37,382 nucleotides of DNA, taken from contig JAADFB010000028.1 of the NCBI GenBank assembly GCA_013153095.1, positions 1 to 37,382 on the forward strand, read 5' to 3'. How positions within the stretch are numbered: the stretch's first letter is position 1; every line of letters starts with the position of its first letter. The translations under genes were made by a program, and so were the position numbers. The stretch comes from Campylobacterota bacterium (GTDB lineage: Bacteria; Campylobacterota; Campylobacteria; Campylobacterales; Nitratiruptoraceae). The notes below the pieces were generated by a model. It had not been told where the DNA came from and searched no databases. It was given only the letters and a program-made list of their open reading frames with translations. Of the stretch, positions 25,594 through 34,305 are shown in pieces.

Positions 25594-26472
25594 ATGAGTA
25601 AAGCGGGATTTGTAGCGGTTGTGGGAAGACCTAACGCGGGTAAAAGTACCCTTTTAAACTGGCTTTTAGGGGAGAAGATAGCGCTAGTTAGTCATAAAGC
25701 CCAAGCTACTAGAAAACGGTTATACGCTATTGTGATGCATAAAGATGCCCAAATTATCTTTATCGACACTCCCGGTTTACACCAAAAAGAGCAGCTTTTA
25801 AACAAGTTTATGTTGGAAGAGGCTCTTAAAGCGATAGGGGATTGCGATCTTATTTTGTTTTTAGCTCCCGTAAACGATCCTATCACCCATTATGAAAAGT
25901 TTTTAGAGCTTTCTAAAGGGAAAAAGCACATATTAGTACTAACCAAAATCGATCTAGTTTCAAAAGAGAAACTTTTACAAAAAATAGCGGAGTATCAAAA
26001 GTTTCAAGATAAATTTTTAGAACTAGTCCCCATTTCGGTTAAGAAAAATATCGGTAAAGAGGAACTTTTAGATACGATCGTAAAATATCTCCCAGAACAC
26101 CCCTACTACTATGATCCCGAACTTTTAACTACCGAAAATGTTAGAGATATTTACAAGGAGCTTATTCGAGAGGCTATCTTTAAGAATGTAAGTGATGAGA
26201 TCCCTTACGAGAGTGATGTGGTAATTGAAAAGATTGAGGAGGGGGAAAAGTTGGATAAGGTGTATGCGATGATTATTGTAGAAAAACCCTCCCAAAAGGG
26301 GATTATCATAGGAAAAAAAGGGGAAACTATCAAAAGAATAGGCAAAGATGCGCGTAAACTCTTAGAGCAGTTTAGCCAAAAAAAGATATATCTAGAGCTT
26401 TTTGTTGTGGTTAAGAAAGGATGGACAAAAAGTAAAAAAGAGTTGGAGTCGCTTGGATATATTTTTAGCTAA
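25594..26472 (+). CDS. era: GTPase Era
   Basis: Era binds the 3' end of 16S rRNA and is needed for 30S assembly. The 292-residue protein has G1 GRPNAGKSTLLN, G2 region ATRKRLYAI, G3 DTPGLH, G4 LTKIDLV and G5 SVKKNIG, then the C-terminal KH domain with VEKPSQKGIIIGKKGETIKR. Length is typical. The Shine-Dalgarno AAAAGGGG lies just after the barrel gene stop. Proximity to rny puts two RNA-processing genes together. Confidence 0.95.
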   Translation: MSKAGFVAVVGRPNAGKSTLLNWLLGEKIALVSHKAQATRKRLYAIVMHKDAQIIFIDTPGLHQKEQLLNKFMLEEALKAIGDCDLILFLAPVNDPITHYEKFLELSKGKKHILVLTKIDLVSKEKLLQKIAEYQKFQDKFLELVPISVKKNIGKEELLDTIVKYLPEHPYYYDPELLTTENVRDIYKELIREAIFKNVSDEIPYESDVVIEKIEEGEKLDKVYAMIIVEKPSQKGIIIGKKGETIKRIGKDARKLLEQFSQKKIYLELFVVVKKGWTKSKKELESLGYIFS

Positions 26473-26522
26473 TTTAACAAAAAAGCGTATTTGTGGCTCT
26501 TTTAAGCTTCCTTTGTTAAAAT
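26473..26522 (+). promoter_or_regulatory. Promoter of the MSHA/Cts-like operon within an inverted repeat
   Basis: TGTTAAAAT (26514-26522) matches the extended -10 TGnTAnAAT, giving a start near 26529 and a leader of under 20 bases. The TTTGTTAAA that overlaps it (26512-26520) is the exact reverse complement of TTTAACAAA at 26473-26481, just after the era stop. The two halves are 39 bases apart centre to centre. Confidence 0.5.
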
Positions 26523-26545
26523 AGTTCAAAAAAAATCGGGGCTAG

Positions 26546-28066
26546 ATGCAAAAAGAGAAGTTTAAAAGTATAGTCACAATCAATCCGTATAATAATACAA
26601 CTTTTTTGTGTGAAAATTCTGTTTTAAAAAAGTTCCCCTCTTTAAAATTTTACAATAAAAACTTTTATATCTCCTTCCTCCAAACTAAAGATGTGATAGT
26701 TGCTACCATCTCAGTTAGCAAAAATATCCCGGAAGAGGATTTAAGGGATGTTTTAGAACTTAGAGTTTATGAGGAGTTGGATTTAGACCAAACAATAGAG
26801 TATAAGATTGAGTTTGAGGAGATTCCAACCCCTTCTCATGAAAAAGAGCGAAAATTTCAAGTTTTTGTAACAGAACCTACCTTAATTACCGATACTTTTG
26901 AACATATTATCCAAAAAGTTCACTATATCGACGCGATAATCCCTGCACCTTTACTTTTTAAACCGCTTTACACTCAAAAAATAATAGAAAGTGATGAAAC
27001 TCACCTTTTTCTTTACTTTCAAAAAACGGATACCTTTTTAAGTATTTACCATTCGGGGACACTTCTTTATAGCAAATCTTTAAAATACTCTTTTACCGAT
27101 ATAGCTGAAAAACTTAGCGAATTAAAAGGGGAAAATGTTGAGGTAGAAGAGGTTATGAAAACCCTCTCTCAGGAGGGGTTAAAGATAGCCGATCTAGATA
27201 CGATGCATTACTATATGCAGATTTTTAGTGAGATTTTTATGTACCTCAACGATATTATCATCTACGCCAAGAGGGTTAACAATTTAGAGATTATCGATAA
27301 GATTTTTATTAGCTCCGAGATAGGTTTTATTAGGGGGATAGAAGAGTACGCCCAAACCTATCTTGCGCAGGAGGCGTTTGATTTTAATTTCAATTACGGG
27401 ATAGATGCACAAGAGCCTTATATTGAAGACCTTCACTTTTTGATGGTTCTATGTGCAAAAGATATTATCGAGTACGGTTACCCTTATGCAAACTTAACTC
27501 TTTTTAAACGACTTCCTCCTCTTTTTAAACGCCCTTCTGGAGAGTTGTTGATTCTTTCTTTAGTTAGTTTAATTTTGGCATTGGCTTACCCTATTTATAA
27601 CTTTTTATATGCGTATAAACTCAAATATGACAGTGCGATCTTACATCAGCAATATCCAGCTATCCACGCAAAACGGGTCGCTTTAGAAACTCAAATTAAC
27701 GATCTAAAAAAGAGGATGGAGGAGTTAAAGAAAAAGATAGAGTTAAAAAAGAAGGAGTTAGATACTAGGCAAAGCATCCTTAACGCCATCTATGATAAAA
27801 AGGTAAACTATGTGATGAAGGGGGTAACCTTAGCTCAACTCTCCCAGGATATGGTCGATCATAAACTCAAAACCACCTCTATAGATAACAACCAAACCCT
27901 CTTTAACTTCAAAGTTACCGCTTTGGATGAAAAAAGTATCACCCAGTTCATAAAATTTATCAGTGAGCATCGAGACGATCGTTACGATATTAGCACTAAA
28001 GAGATAAATCGAACCGATCCAAATAGCACAGTTTATACCAGTACTTTAGAGGTTGAGGTTCGATGA
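26546..28066 (+). CDS. PilM-PilN-type fusion, MshI-like pilus assembly protein
   Basis: The 506-residue protein has a cytosolic N-terminal region (about 1-330) whose alternating strand/helix pattern fits a PilM-type actin fold. One membrane helix (about 334-356, LILSLVSLILALAYPIYNFL) follows, then a Lys/Glu coiled coil (about 375-412) and a periplasmic C-terminal domain ending in TLEVEVR, as in PilN. PilM and PilN normally are separate proteins that connect the cytoplasmic motor to the periplasmic frame. It is the first gene of a nine-gene operon in MSHA order (I-J-K-L-M-N-E-G). Sequence identity to MshI is not obvious by eye; the call rests on architecture and position. Confidence 0.6.
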   Translation: MQKEKFKSIVTINPYNNTTFLCENSVLKKFPSLKFYNKNFYISFLQTKDVIVATISVSKNIPEEDLRDVLELRVYEELDLDQTIEYKIEFEEIPTPSHEKERKFQVFVTEPTLITDTFEHIIQKVHYIDAIIPAPLLFKPLYTQKIIESDETHLFLYFQKTDTFLSIYHSGTLLYSKSLKYSFTDIAEKLSELKGENVEVEEVMKTLSQEGLKIADLDTMHYYMQIFSEIFMYLNDIIIYAKRVNNLEIIDKIFISSEIGFIRGIEEYAQTYLAQEAFDFNFNYGIDAQEPYIEDLHFLMVLCAKDIIEYGYPYANLTLFKRLPPLFKRPSGELLILSLVSLILALAYPIYNFLYAYKLKYDSAILHQQYPAIHAKRVALETQINDLKKRMEELKKKIELKKKELDTRQSILNAIYDKKVNYVMKGVTLAQLSQDMVDHKLKTTSIDNNQTLFNFKVTALDEKSITQFIKFISEHRDDRYDISTKEINRTDPNSTVYTSTLEVEVR

Positions 28067-28695
28067 GTTTAAGCAGAAGTATTGATAAGTTTTTTGAACA
28101 AAGAAAACCTAGTGAGAAGCGGTTAATCTATTTAACTATAGTGTTTGGTACGTTAGCTCTTTCCTATCAATATCTTTTCCCTTATAGTGAGAAGTTTTTA
28201 AAACAGGCTAAACGGGAGAAGGAGAAGATAGAGGAGAAGATAAATATCGATAAAAGTTATATCCAATCTATGACGGTTAACGGGGATCAATTTTTCTACA
28301 TCAAACAGTACAACCGCCAACTCAACGAGCTTAAAAAAAGCTTTATGGCGATAAATGACAAAAAAGAGTATCTAGATCAAAAGATAAAAGAGCTATCCTA
28401 TCTCCTTTACAATAAGAAACGGTGGGCGCAATTTTTAAACTCCCTTACCCAAAAAGCGGAAAAAAATGGGGTAGAGATCGATTATATACTTAACAACTTT
28501 ATGGATGTCCCAAAAAGTTTTGGGCACGTCTTAGAAGTTGAAATAGGATGTAAGGGGGATTTTAAAAACTTGATTGCGTATTTAAACTCCATTGAGCAAA
28601 GCGATTTGGTTGTAGATATTTATGAGATGAAGATGTTGGGTAAAGAGCCAATAGAAACAACTATAAAGGTATCGGTATGGGGATTAAACTATTAG
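28063..28695 (+). CDS. PilO/MshJ-like pilus assembly inner-membrane protein
   Basis: The 210-residue protein is a bitopic membrane protein: a basic N-terminus, one helix (about residues 22-38, RLIYLTIVFGTLALSYQYLF), a coiled coil rich in Lys/Glu (44-70 and 88-110), and a periplasmic domain ending LEVEIGCKGDFKNLIAYLNSI, the ferredoxin-like pattern of PilO/MshJ. Such proteins pair with PilN-type domains in the periplasm. Its position between the MshI-like and MshK-like genes supports MshJ. The start overlaps the previous stop (ATGA). Confidence 0.65.
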   Translation: MSLSRSIDKFFEQRKPSEKRLIYLTIVFGTLALSYQYLFPYSEKFLKQAKREKEKIEEKINIDKSYIQSMTVNGDQFFYIKQYNRQLNELKKSFMAINDKKEYLDQKIKELSYLLYNKKRWAQFLNSLTQKAEKNGVEIDYILNNFMDVPKSFGHVLEVEIGCKGDFKNLIAYLNSIEQSDLVVDIYEMKMLGKEPIETTIKVSVWGLNY

Positions 28696-29096
28696 CACCT
28701 CTTTTAGCTATCTCGCTGGTATGGGGGAACTATCCCGATATCGATAGGTTAATAGAAAAGGTTAAAGTGAGACGGGTAGGGTTATCTACTAAAGAGATTG
28801 CCCAGTTAAAAAACCCTTTCATTAGTAAGAAAAAGCTAAAAAAGGTTATTAAGGTCAAAAAAGTTAAACGGACAAAAAAGAAAAGATTTAGAGCAACTCT
28901 TTACTCTATCTTCAACAACCGAGCCAAAATTAACGGTCGCTGGAGAAAGATAGGGGATCGTATAGGTCCTTATAGGTTGGTTTTTATCAACGCTAAAGGG
29001 GGATATGTAGTTTTAAGACAGGGAAGAAAAGAATTAAAGCTATTCCTGCCCCGTCGAACCCGTAAAGTTAACCTAATCTCAAGGGGGAATAGTTGA
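28677..29096 (+). CDS. PilP/MshK-like periplasmic protein
   Basis: The 139-residue protein has a signal peptide (GIKLLAPLLAISLVWG), a very basic linker (about residues 55-80), and a C-terminal domain with RAKINGRWRKIGDRIGPYRLVFINAKGG and VVLRQGRKELKLFL. The pattern INGxWxxIGDxIGxYxLVxI is the beta-domain seen in PilP, GspC and MshK proteins that touch the secretin. It lies directly before the secretin gene, as mshK does before mshL, and overlaps the preceding gene by 19 bases. Confidence 0.65.
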   Translation: MGIKLLAPLLAISLVWGNYPDIDRLIEKVKVRRVGLSTKEIAQLKNPFISKKKLKKVIKVKKVKRTKKKRFRATLYSIFNNRAKINGRWRKIGDRIGPYRLVFINAKGGYVVLRQGRKELKLFLPRRTRKVNLISRGNS

Positions 29097-30598
29097 TGAA
29101 AAAACTGTTTTTACTTCTTTTTATCTCCCTAACCCTTTTAGCAAACTCTTGTGAAAGGAGACTTTTTACCTTAAAAAGTGCGCCGGGGATAAGAATTATT
29201 GAGTTTTTAGATAATCTTGCAGATGAATGTTCCTTAACCCTTCTTTTAAAAGATAAATTTGCAAAAAAGAAGGTGTATGCTAAGCTAAGTCGACTCAATA
29301 TCAAAAACGCCACTTTAGAGGAGTTGTTAGATCTAATCTTACGAGAAAACGATTTAAATTACGAGTTAGAGGGAAATATCTTAAAAGTTAACTATCTTAT
29401 CACTAAAACTTTTCATATCGACTATGTTATCTCAAAGCGAAAAGGGGAAACTGTAACCGATGCTTCCGTAGATGTGGGGGCTACTCAAACGGGAATGACT
29501 ACAAAAGCTGGGATTAGCAAAGGTAAAGGGAGTGGAGGTAGAGGAAGAGATGTAAATAAGATAACTTCCATTGAGGAGTTTGATTTTTGGCAAAACATTC
29601 AAGAGGAGATCTATCAGCTTTTAAACCGCCCTGAAGATGAGTATAAAGCTCCTGAGCCTATTATCAATCCCAAAGCTGGATTAGTTACCGTTACAGCTAC
29701 GGCTAAACAGATAGAGCGGGTTGAAAACTATATCGATACCATAGAAGATCGACTTCATAAAGAGGTATTGATCGACGTTTCTATTTTGGCGGTTTTTTAT
29801 AACAAAAATATCACTACCGGAATAGATTGGAGTAGGTTTAGTTTACTCTTGAATGGAGGATATAATAATGATGGCTCTTTTTCTCCTACAACTCCAATCG
29901 CTACCTATCAGGGGGTTGGGGTTGGAGGAAATTTTAAAGAGATCGAATTTACTTCCACCGCAACCACAATTATCAACTCCTCTCTCCATCTTTCGGCTAT
30001 AATCGATTTTTTACAAAGAAATGGAAAAGTTGTTACCCTCTCCAATCCAAAAATCCTAACTTTAAACAATCAGCCTGCAATTATCTCTATTGGGGATACT
30101 ATTAATTACAACGTTCCCACCTCTATTACTATCAATAGTAATAGCAATTTGGGAGAGAAAGCTTATACCCCTTCTTCTATCTTTGTGGGAATTTTGTTAA
30201 ATATTACCCCTGAAATAACCCAACGAAGAGATATAATTTTAAGAATTAACCCTTCCATTTCAGAATTAAGAAATCCCGAAGATTTAAACAAAAACACCCC
30301 TAGCGGTTTTAGAGAGATAGCTCCAGATACCAAAGAGAAAAAACTCTCTTCTGTGGTTAAAGTAAGAGATGGGTCAACCCTAATTTTAGGAGGTTTAATA
30401 TCCAATACGAGGAACTTTATGGTTAATGGGGTACCAATTTTAAAAGATATACCTATTTTTGGAAATCTTTTTAAAAGTGTAAAGAAAGAAGATCAGCGGT
30501 TTGAACTGGTGTTTGTAATCAAGCCTAAAATTATCGATTCGGATACTTTCAACTTAAGTCTTAAAGATTTTGGATACGATAGACTAGATGTTAAGTAG
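29096..30598 (+). CDS. mshL: Type II/IV pilus secretin, MshL / CtsD-like
   Basis: Secretins form the outer-membrane gate of type IV pili, type II secretion and transformation systems. After a signal peptide (KKLFLLLFISLTLLANS) come an STN domain (about 25-100), a Gly/Lys-rich linker (SKGKGSGGRGRDVN), an N1-type domain (PKAGLVTVTATAKQIERVENYI) and the secretin core (VVTLSNPKILTLNNQPAI, then VRDGSTLILGGLIS). It has 500 residues from ATG 29096; TTG 29093 would add one. AAGGGGG ends eight bases upstream. It sits in mshL position and is the CtsD counterpart. Confidence 0.85.
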   Translation: MKKLFLLLFISLTLLANSCERRLFTLKSAPGIRIIEFLDNLADECSLTLLLKDKFAKKKVYAKLSRLNIKNATLEELLDLILRENDLNYELEGNILKVNYLITKTFHIDYVISKRKGETVTDASVDVGATQTGMTTKAGISKGKGSGGRGRDVNKITSIEEFDFWQNIQEEIYQLLNRPEDEYKAPEPIINPKAGLVTVTATAKQIERVENYIDTIEDRLHKEVLIDVSILAVFYNKNITTGIDWSRFSLLLNGGYNNDGSFSPTTPIATYQGVGVGGNFKEIEFTSTATTIINSSLHLSAIIDFLQRNGKVVTLSNPKILTLNNQPAIISIGDTINYNVPTSITINSNSNLGEKAYTPSSIFVGILLNITPEITQRRDIILRINPSISELRNPEDLNKNTPSGFREIAPDTKEKKLSSVVKVRDGSTLILGGLISNTRNFMVNGVPILKDIPIFGNLFKSVKKEDQRFELVFVIKPKIIDSDTFNLSLKDFGYDRLDVK

Positions 30599-31361
30599 TG
30601 AGTTAAAAAAAGCCAAAGAGGCGTTTGTAGATAGGGTTGATCCTAATTCCTTTGTTAAGTTTGAATCCAATATCCAATATCTAGAAAAACTACACTCTCT
30701 GTTAGAAAAAGAGTTTAAGATCGCTTTATTAACTGGAGAGCCGGGTATTGGTAAAAGTATGCTCTTAAAACAGTTTCAACAAGAAAGTAAAGAGGGAGTA
30801 TACCTTTTTGATAAGCCGTTTTTTGATCTGGAAGAGTTTAAAGAAAAGTTAAAAGAGGTGTTAGGAGTAAAAAAAAACCTCTTTGAAGAGGTTGAAGAGA
30901 AAATATCAACTCCTATTACTCTTATCTTGGATGAAGCCCAAATTTACAAAGAGGAGTTTTTAGAGTTTTTAAGAGTTTTAGCCGATACCACTAAAGTGAA
31001 ACTTATCCTTTCCCTTCACTCTTTAAATGATGAAACTCTCCTAGCTAAAGAGCATTTCAAAAGTAGAATCTTTACCACCATCACTATGAAACCCCCTTCC
31101 AAAAAGGAGTTAGAAATCTATCTACAAAAGCGACTCTTCCTTTTCCAAGCGTACGACCTTTCTAGTTTAATCGATAAAAAGTTAACCTCGTTTGTTTACA
31201 ACTTCACCAAAGGCAACTTTAGGGAGACTAACCGGTTTATGTATAAACTTTTTGACATTATGGAGTATTTTGAACAAAATAAACCAACTATCCTAAACCC
31301 TAAGAAGATTTCAAAAAAGTTTTTGGAGATGACCGCTTTAGATCTGGGGTATCTTAAATGA
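30588..31361 (+). CDS. mshM: AAA ATPase, MshM / CtsP / ExeA-like
   Basis: The 257-residue protein has Walker A TGEPGIGKSMLLKQF, Walker B ITLILDEAQIY, a sensor segment LILSLHSLND and a C-terminal helical part (FTKGNFRETNRFMYKLFDIM), the layout of ExeA/MshM ATPases. In this class the ATPase helps secretin assembly; the Campylobacter counterpart CtsP is a nucleotide-binding protein needed for natural transformation. It starts inside the end of the secretin gene and overlaps the next gene by four bases. Confidence 0.75.
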   Translation: MLSSELKKAKEAFVDRVDPNSFVKFESNIQYLEKLHSLLEKEFKIALLTGEPGIGKSMLLKQFQQESKEGVYLFDKPFFDLEEFKEKLKEVLGVKKNLFEEVEEKISTPITLILDEAQIYKEEFLEFLRVLADTTKVKLILSLHSLNDETLLAKEHFKSRIFTTITMKPPSKKELEIYLQKRLFLFQAYDLSSLIDKKLTSFVYNFTKGNFRETNRFMYKLFDIMEYFEQNKPTILNPKKISKKFLEMTALDLGYLK

Positions 31362-31993
31362 ACAGTTATGAAGCTCTTTATCTTCGCTGGAAAAAGTATA
31401 GGTTCAAAAAGTTTTTAAAGACAGCCTTGCTTTTAGGAGTTGGAGTAGCAGGGGGATTTTGGGGATATAAAGAGTTTTTTAAAAAAGAGGAAATTGTTCA
31501 AAAAGTAGAACACCTCAATCGTCCCATAACTAACATCATCACCCCTTCTTTAAGTTTTGAAAATAGATTGGCTCGCTATCTCCATTATAAACCTAAACCA
31601 AAAGTCCACAAAAAAGTTACTAAAAAAAAGGTAAAACCCGCTTCTACTCCTCTTCAACCTTCCCCTTCTCAGCTGTTGGAGTTGGAATCTAAACAAGAAG
31701 ACCTAACCACCCTGATAGAAAAGTTCAATATCGCCCCTTCTAAAGAGTTAGCTTTACTAATTGCTAGGGAATTTTATTCCCAACAAAACTATCCCCAAAC
31801 TATAAAATGGAGTATGAAAGCAAATGAGTTTGATAACAAAGATGAAGAGAGTTGGATCCTTTTTTCAAAAGCGGCTTATAAGCTAGGAGATAAGAGAAAA
31901 GCGATCAATGCTTTAAAAGTTTTTGTACAAAAAAGTGGATCTCTAAAAGCTAAGGAGCTGTTACTTTCGATGTATAAAGGAGAGTTTAAGTAA
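31358..31993 (+). CDS. Membrane-anchored TPR protein in MshN/CtsX position
   Basis: The 211-residue protein has a short cytoplasmic N-terminus, one membrane helix (about residues 20-38, KTALLLGVGVAGGFWGYKEF), a basic and Pro-rich linker (KPKPKVHKKVTKKKVKPAST) and a C-terminal helical repeat region (NYPQTIKWSMKANEFDNKDE, then ILFSKAAYKLGDKRKAINAL) resembling one to two TPRs. Shorter than Vibrio MshN (about 400) but with the same layout. Probably a periplasmic scaffold linking the inner-membrane platform to the secretin. Confidence 0.6.
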   Translation: MNSYEALYLRWKKYRFKKFLKTALLLGVGVAGGFWGYKEFFKKEEIVQKVEHLNRPITNIITPSLSFENRLARYLHYKPKPKVHKKVTKKKVKPASTPLQPSPSQLLELESKQEDLTTLIEKFNIAPSKELALLIAREFYSQQNYPQTIKWSMKANEFDNKDEESWILFSKAAYKLGDKRKAINALKVFVQKSGSLKAKELLLSMYKGEFK

Positions 31994-32529
31994 TGAGAAA
32001 ATTTCTTTTTTTCCTTCCTCTTTCCCTTTTAGCTTGGGAGATCACCGTACCTTCTTTAGTCAAAGCGTATAAACGGGGGGCGTATAAGCGGGTTTGTCTA
32101 CAAGGATACTACATCTTTGATAAGTTAAAAAAGGATGAAAATCTTCTTTCTATGTACGCTTTTTCCTGTTTAAGAAGCGATTATATCAACCGCTTAGCCG
32201 TACCTATTTTAATTTTGGGAAAAACTCCTGAATCTAGAAAAAACCGCAGTTACTTCTCTTTAATCCTTGCTCAAAAAAACCTTTTAATCTCCGCTCTTGC
32301 AGATAAAGAGGATTTTAGTAACTTAAAGCTTCCCAACACCAATCACCTAATCTCCAAAGTGTTTAATCTTTACTTTCAAAAAAAGTTTAAAAGAGTCGAT
32401 AATATCTACACCGCCCAAGAGGGTAATGTTACCTATGAGATATGGTTAGAAAAAACCAAAGGTAACTACCCCTACCTCGTAGTAGAGGTTGAAAAAGAGG
32501 GCAAAAAGAGGAAACATATCTACAAGTAG
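31993..32529 (+). CDS. Uncharacterised secreted protein inside the pilus operon
   Basis: The 178-residue protein starts with a signal peptide (RKFLFFLPLSLLA, then WEITVPS) and is predicted to be periplasmic. It is helical, with KRGAYKRVCLQGYYIFDKLKKDENL and NRSYFSLILAQKNLLISAL resembling degenerate TPR-like pairs, and ends in two strands (TYEIWLEKTKG, YLVVEVEKEGKKRKHIYK). The canonical MSHA order has no gene here between mshN and mshE. No family recognised. Its TAG stop lies within a perfect hairpin. Confidence 0.6.
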   Translation: MRKFLFFLPLSLLAWEITVPSLVKAYKRGAYKRVCLQGYYIFDKLKKDENLLSMYAFSCLRSDYINRLAVPILILGKTPESRKNRSYFSLILAQKNLLISALADKEDFSNLKLPNTNHLISKVFNLYFQKKFKRVDNIYTAQEGNVTYEIWLEKTKGNYPYLVVEVEKEGKKRKHIYK

Positions 32530-32542
32530 CTTTTAGCTACTT
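32524..32542 (+). terminator. Internal hairpin between the 178-residue gene and mshE
   Basis: AAGTAGCT (32524-32531) and AGCTACTT (32535-32542) form a perfect 8-bp stem with a three-base TTT loop, followed by TT and then the AAGGA of the next gene. The U-run is too short for a strong terminator, so it may be an attenuator or an mRNA processing/stability element. Confidence 0.4.
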
Positions 32543-32559
32543 TTAAGGATACTATCTTG

Positions 32560-34305
32560 ATGAATGAACGACTCTTAAGATTTCTAGTTAACGATCTTAA
32601 TCTGGACGTAAAACAGCTCCAGGAGATTTGGAAACAAAGCAGTTCGTTAAAAAAGTTTATCTATCAAATCATCAACCAAAACATAATCTCTAGCGATAAA
32701 TTGGTAAGTGAGATCGCTAGAAAATTAAGAGAGGGGAGATTAACTTTAGAAGATATTGAGGACTCAATTCCTGCAGAATTGTATGAGAAGGTTTTAAAAC
32801 AGTACGCTAGATTAAGCGGGATAGAGTTTATCGATCTAGATACCTACGGGATCGATGTAAAACTAACTAGCAAAGTCTCCTCCTCTCAACTAAAAAAGAT
32901 AAAAGCTATCCCTATTAAGGAGACCGATTTAAGTATCCTTGTGGCTGTAAGCGACCCGTTAGATATTGGAGCGCAAGATGCAATTCAGAGGTTATTCCCA
33001 AGAAAACCGGTAAAAATAGTTTTAGCTTCTAAAAACCAGATAGAAACCTATCTAAACAAGTTAGAGCTAAATGAAAATATCAAAGAGTATATCAACGAAA
33101 TTAGAAAAGACCTTCAACACGGAGTTGGAGATAAAGATAATCTTGAAGAGTCGAGCGCAATTTTAAAACTGATCGAAGCGATCCTAAAAACCGCAATCCT
33201 CTCTAGAGCTAGCGATATTCATATTGAACCTACAGAAACCAACTGCGTAGTTAGAAATAGAATTGATGGGATTTTGACGGAAAAATTTATCTTTGATAGA
33301 GATATTTACGCGCCGTTAGCTTCTAGATTGAAACTTTTGGCAAATTTAGATATTGCCGAGAAGAGAAAACCGCAAGATGGTCGTTTTAGCGAGACCATTA
33401 TGGGAAAAGAGTACGACTTTAGGATTTCCACCCTTCCTATAGTCTATGGGGAATCGATCGTTATGCGGATTTTGGATAAAAGTAAAGCGATGATCCCGTT
33501 AGAAGAAGCGGGGATGAGTAAACACAACTTTGAGATTTTTACAAAAGCTCTTAGAACTCCATACGGGATCATCCTAGTTACAGGGCCTACTGGAAGCGGT
33601 AAATCTACCACTCTTTACGGAGCGTTGAATATGTTAAGAAGTGTAGAGAAAAAGATTATTACCGTTGAAGACCCTGTCGAGTATCAGATAAATTTAGTTC
33701 AGCAAGCCCAAGTTAACCCCAAAATTGGCTTTACTTTTGCGGCAGCTCTGCGTTCAATCTTGCGACAAGACCCAGACATCATTATGGTGGGTGAGATACG
33801 GGACGAAGAGACTATTAGAATCGCAGTTCAAGCTGCCTTAACTGGACATTTAGTACTTTCAACTTTACACACCAACGACGCTATTAGTGCTATTAACAGG
33901 ATGATCGATATGGGGATAGAGCCTTATTTGGTCAGTGGAGCGTTGATAGCTATAGAGGCTCAGCGACTTGTTAGAAAAATTTGTCCCCACTGTAAGATCG
34001 AAACTGAGTTAGAACCAGAAATTTATAAAGAGATAAAAGAGTATCTTCCTCAAGAGTACCGTTTTTTTAAAGGGAAAGGGTGTAAACATTGTGAATTTAG
34101 CGGTTACAGCGGGCGGGAAATGATTTGCGAAGTGTTGAAGGTGGATGATGATATTCAAAGGATGATAGCAAGAGAGGAGCCTAAGGAAAAGATTCAAGAG
34201 GTGGCGATCCAAAAAGGGTTTAGATCGATGCTTCAAGATGGAATCTTTAAAGCGATAGAAGGTTCTACTACAATAGATGAAGTGTTAAGGGTGACAAGGC
34301 TATGA
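32560..34305 (+). CDS. mshE: GspE/PilB-type assembly ATPase, MshE / CtsE-like
   Basis: This hexameric ATPase powers pilus or pseudopilus extension. The protein (581 residues from ATG 32560; TTG 32557 adds one) has an N-terminal MshEN/GspE-N region, then KRKPQDGRFSE, Walker A GPTGSGKSTTLYGAL, the Asp box VEDPVEYQINLVQQAQVN, Walker B RQDPDIIMVGEIRDEET and HLVLSTLHTNDA. A tetracysteine zinc site follows (CPHC at about 477 and CKHC near 508). Shine-Dalgarno AAGGA (32545-32549). The first helices resemble the c-di-GMP-binding MshEN motif in degenerate form. Confidence 0.88.
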   Translation: MNERLLRFLVNDLNLDVKQLQEIWKQSSSLKKFIYQIINQNIISSDKLVSEIARKLREGRLTLEDIEDSIPAELYEKVLKQYARLSGIEFIDLDTYGIDVKLTSKVSSSQLKKIKAIPIKETDLSILVAVSDPLDIGAQDAIQRLFPRKPVKIVLASKNQIETYLNKLELNENIKEYINEIRKDLQHGVGDKDNLEESSAILKLIEAILKTAILSRASDIHIEPTETNCVVRNRIDGILTEKFIFDRDIYAPLASRLKLLANLDIAEKRKPQDGRFSETIMGKEYDFRISTLPIVYGESIVMRILDKSKAMIPLEEAGMSKHNFEIFTKALRTPYGIILVTGPTGSGKSTTLYGALNMLRSVEKKIITVEDPVEYQINLVQQAQVNPKIGFTFAAALRSILRQDPDIIMVGEIRDEETIRIAVQAALTGHLVLSTLHTNDAISAINRMIDMGIEPYLVSGALIAIEAQRLVRKICPHCKIETELEPEIYKEIKEYLPQEYRFFKGKGCKHCEFSGYSGREMICEVLKVDDDIQRMIAREEPKEKIQEVAIQKGFRSMLQDGIFKAIEGSTTIDEVLRVTRL

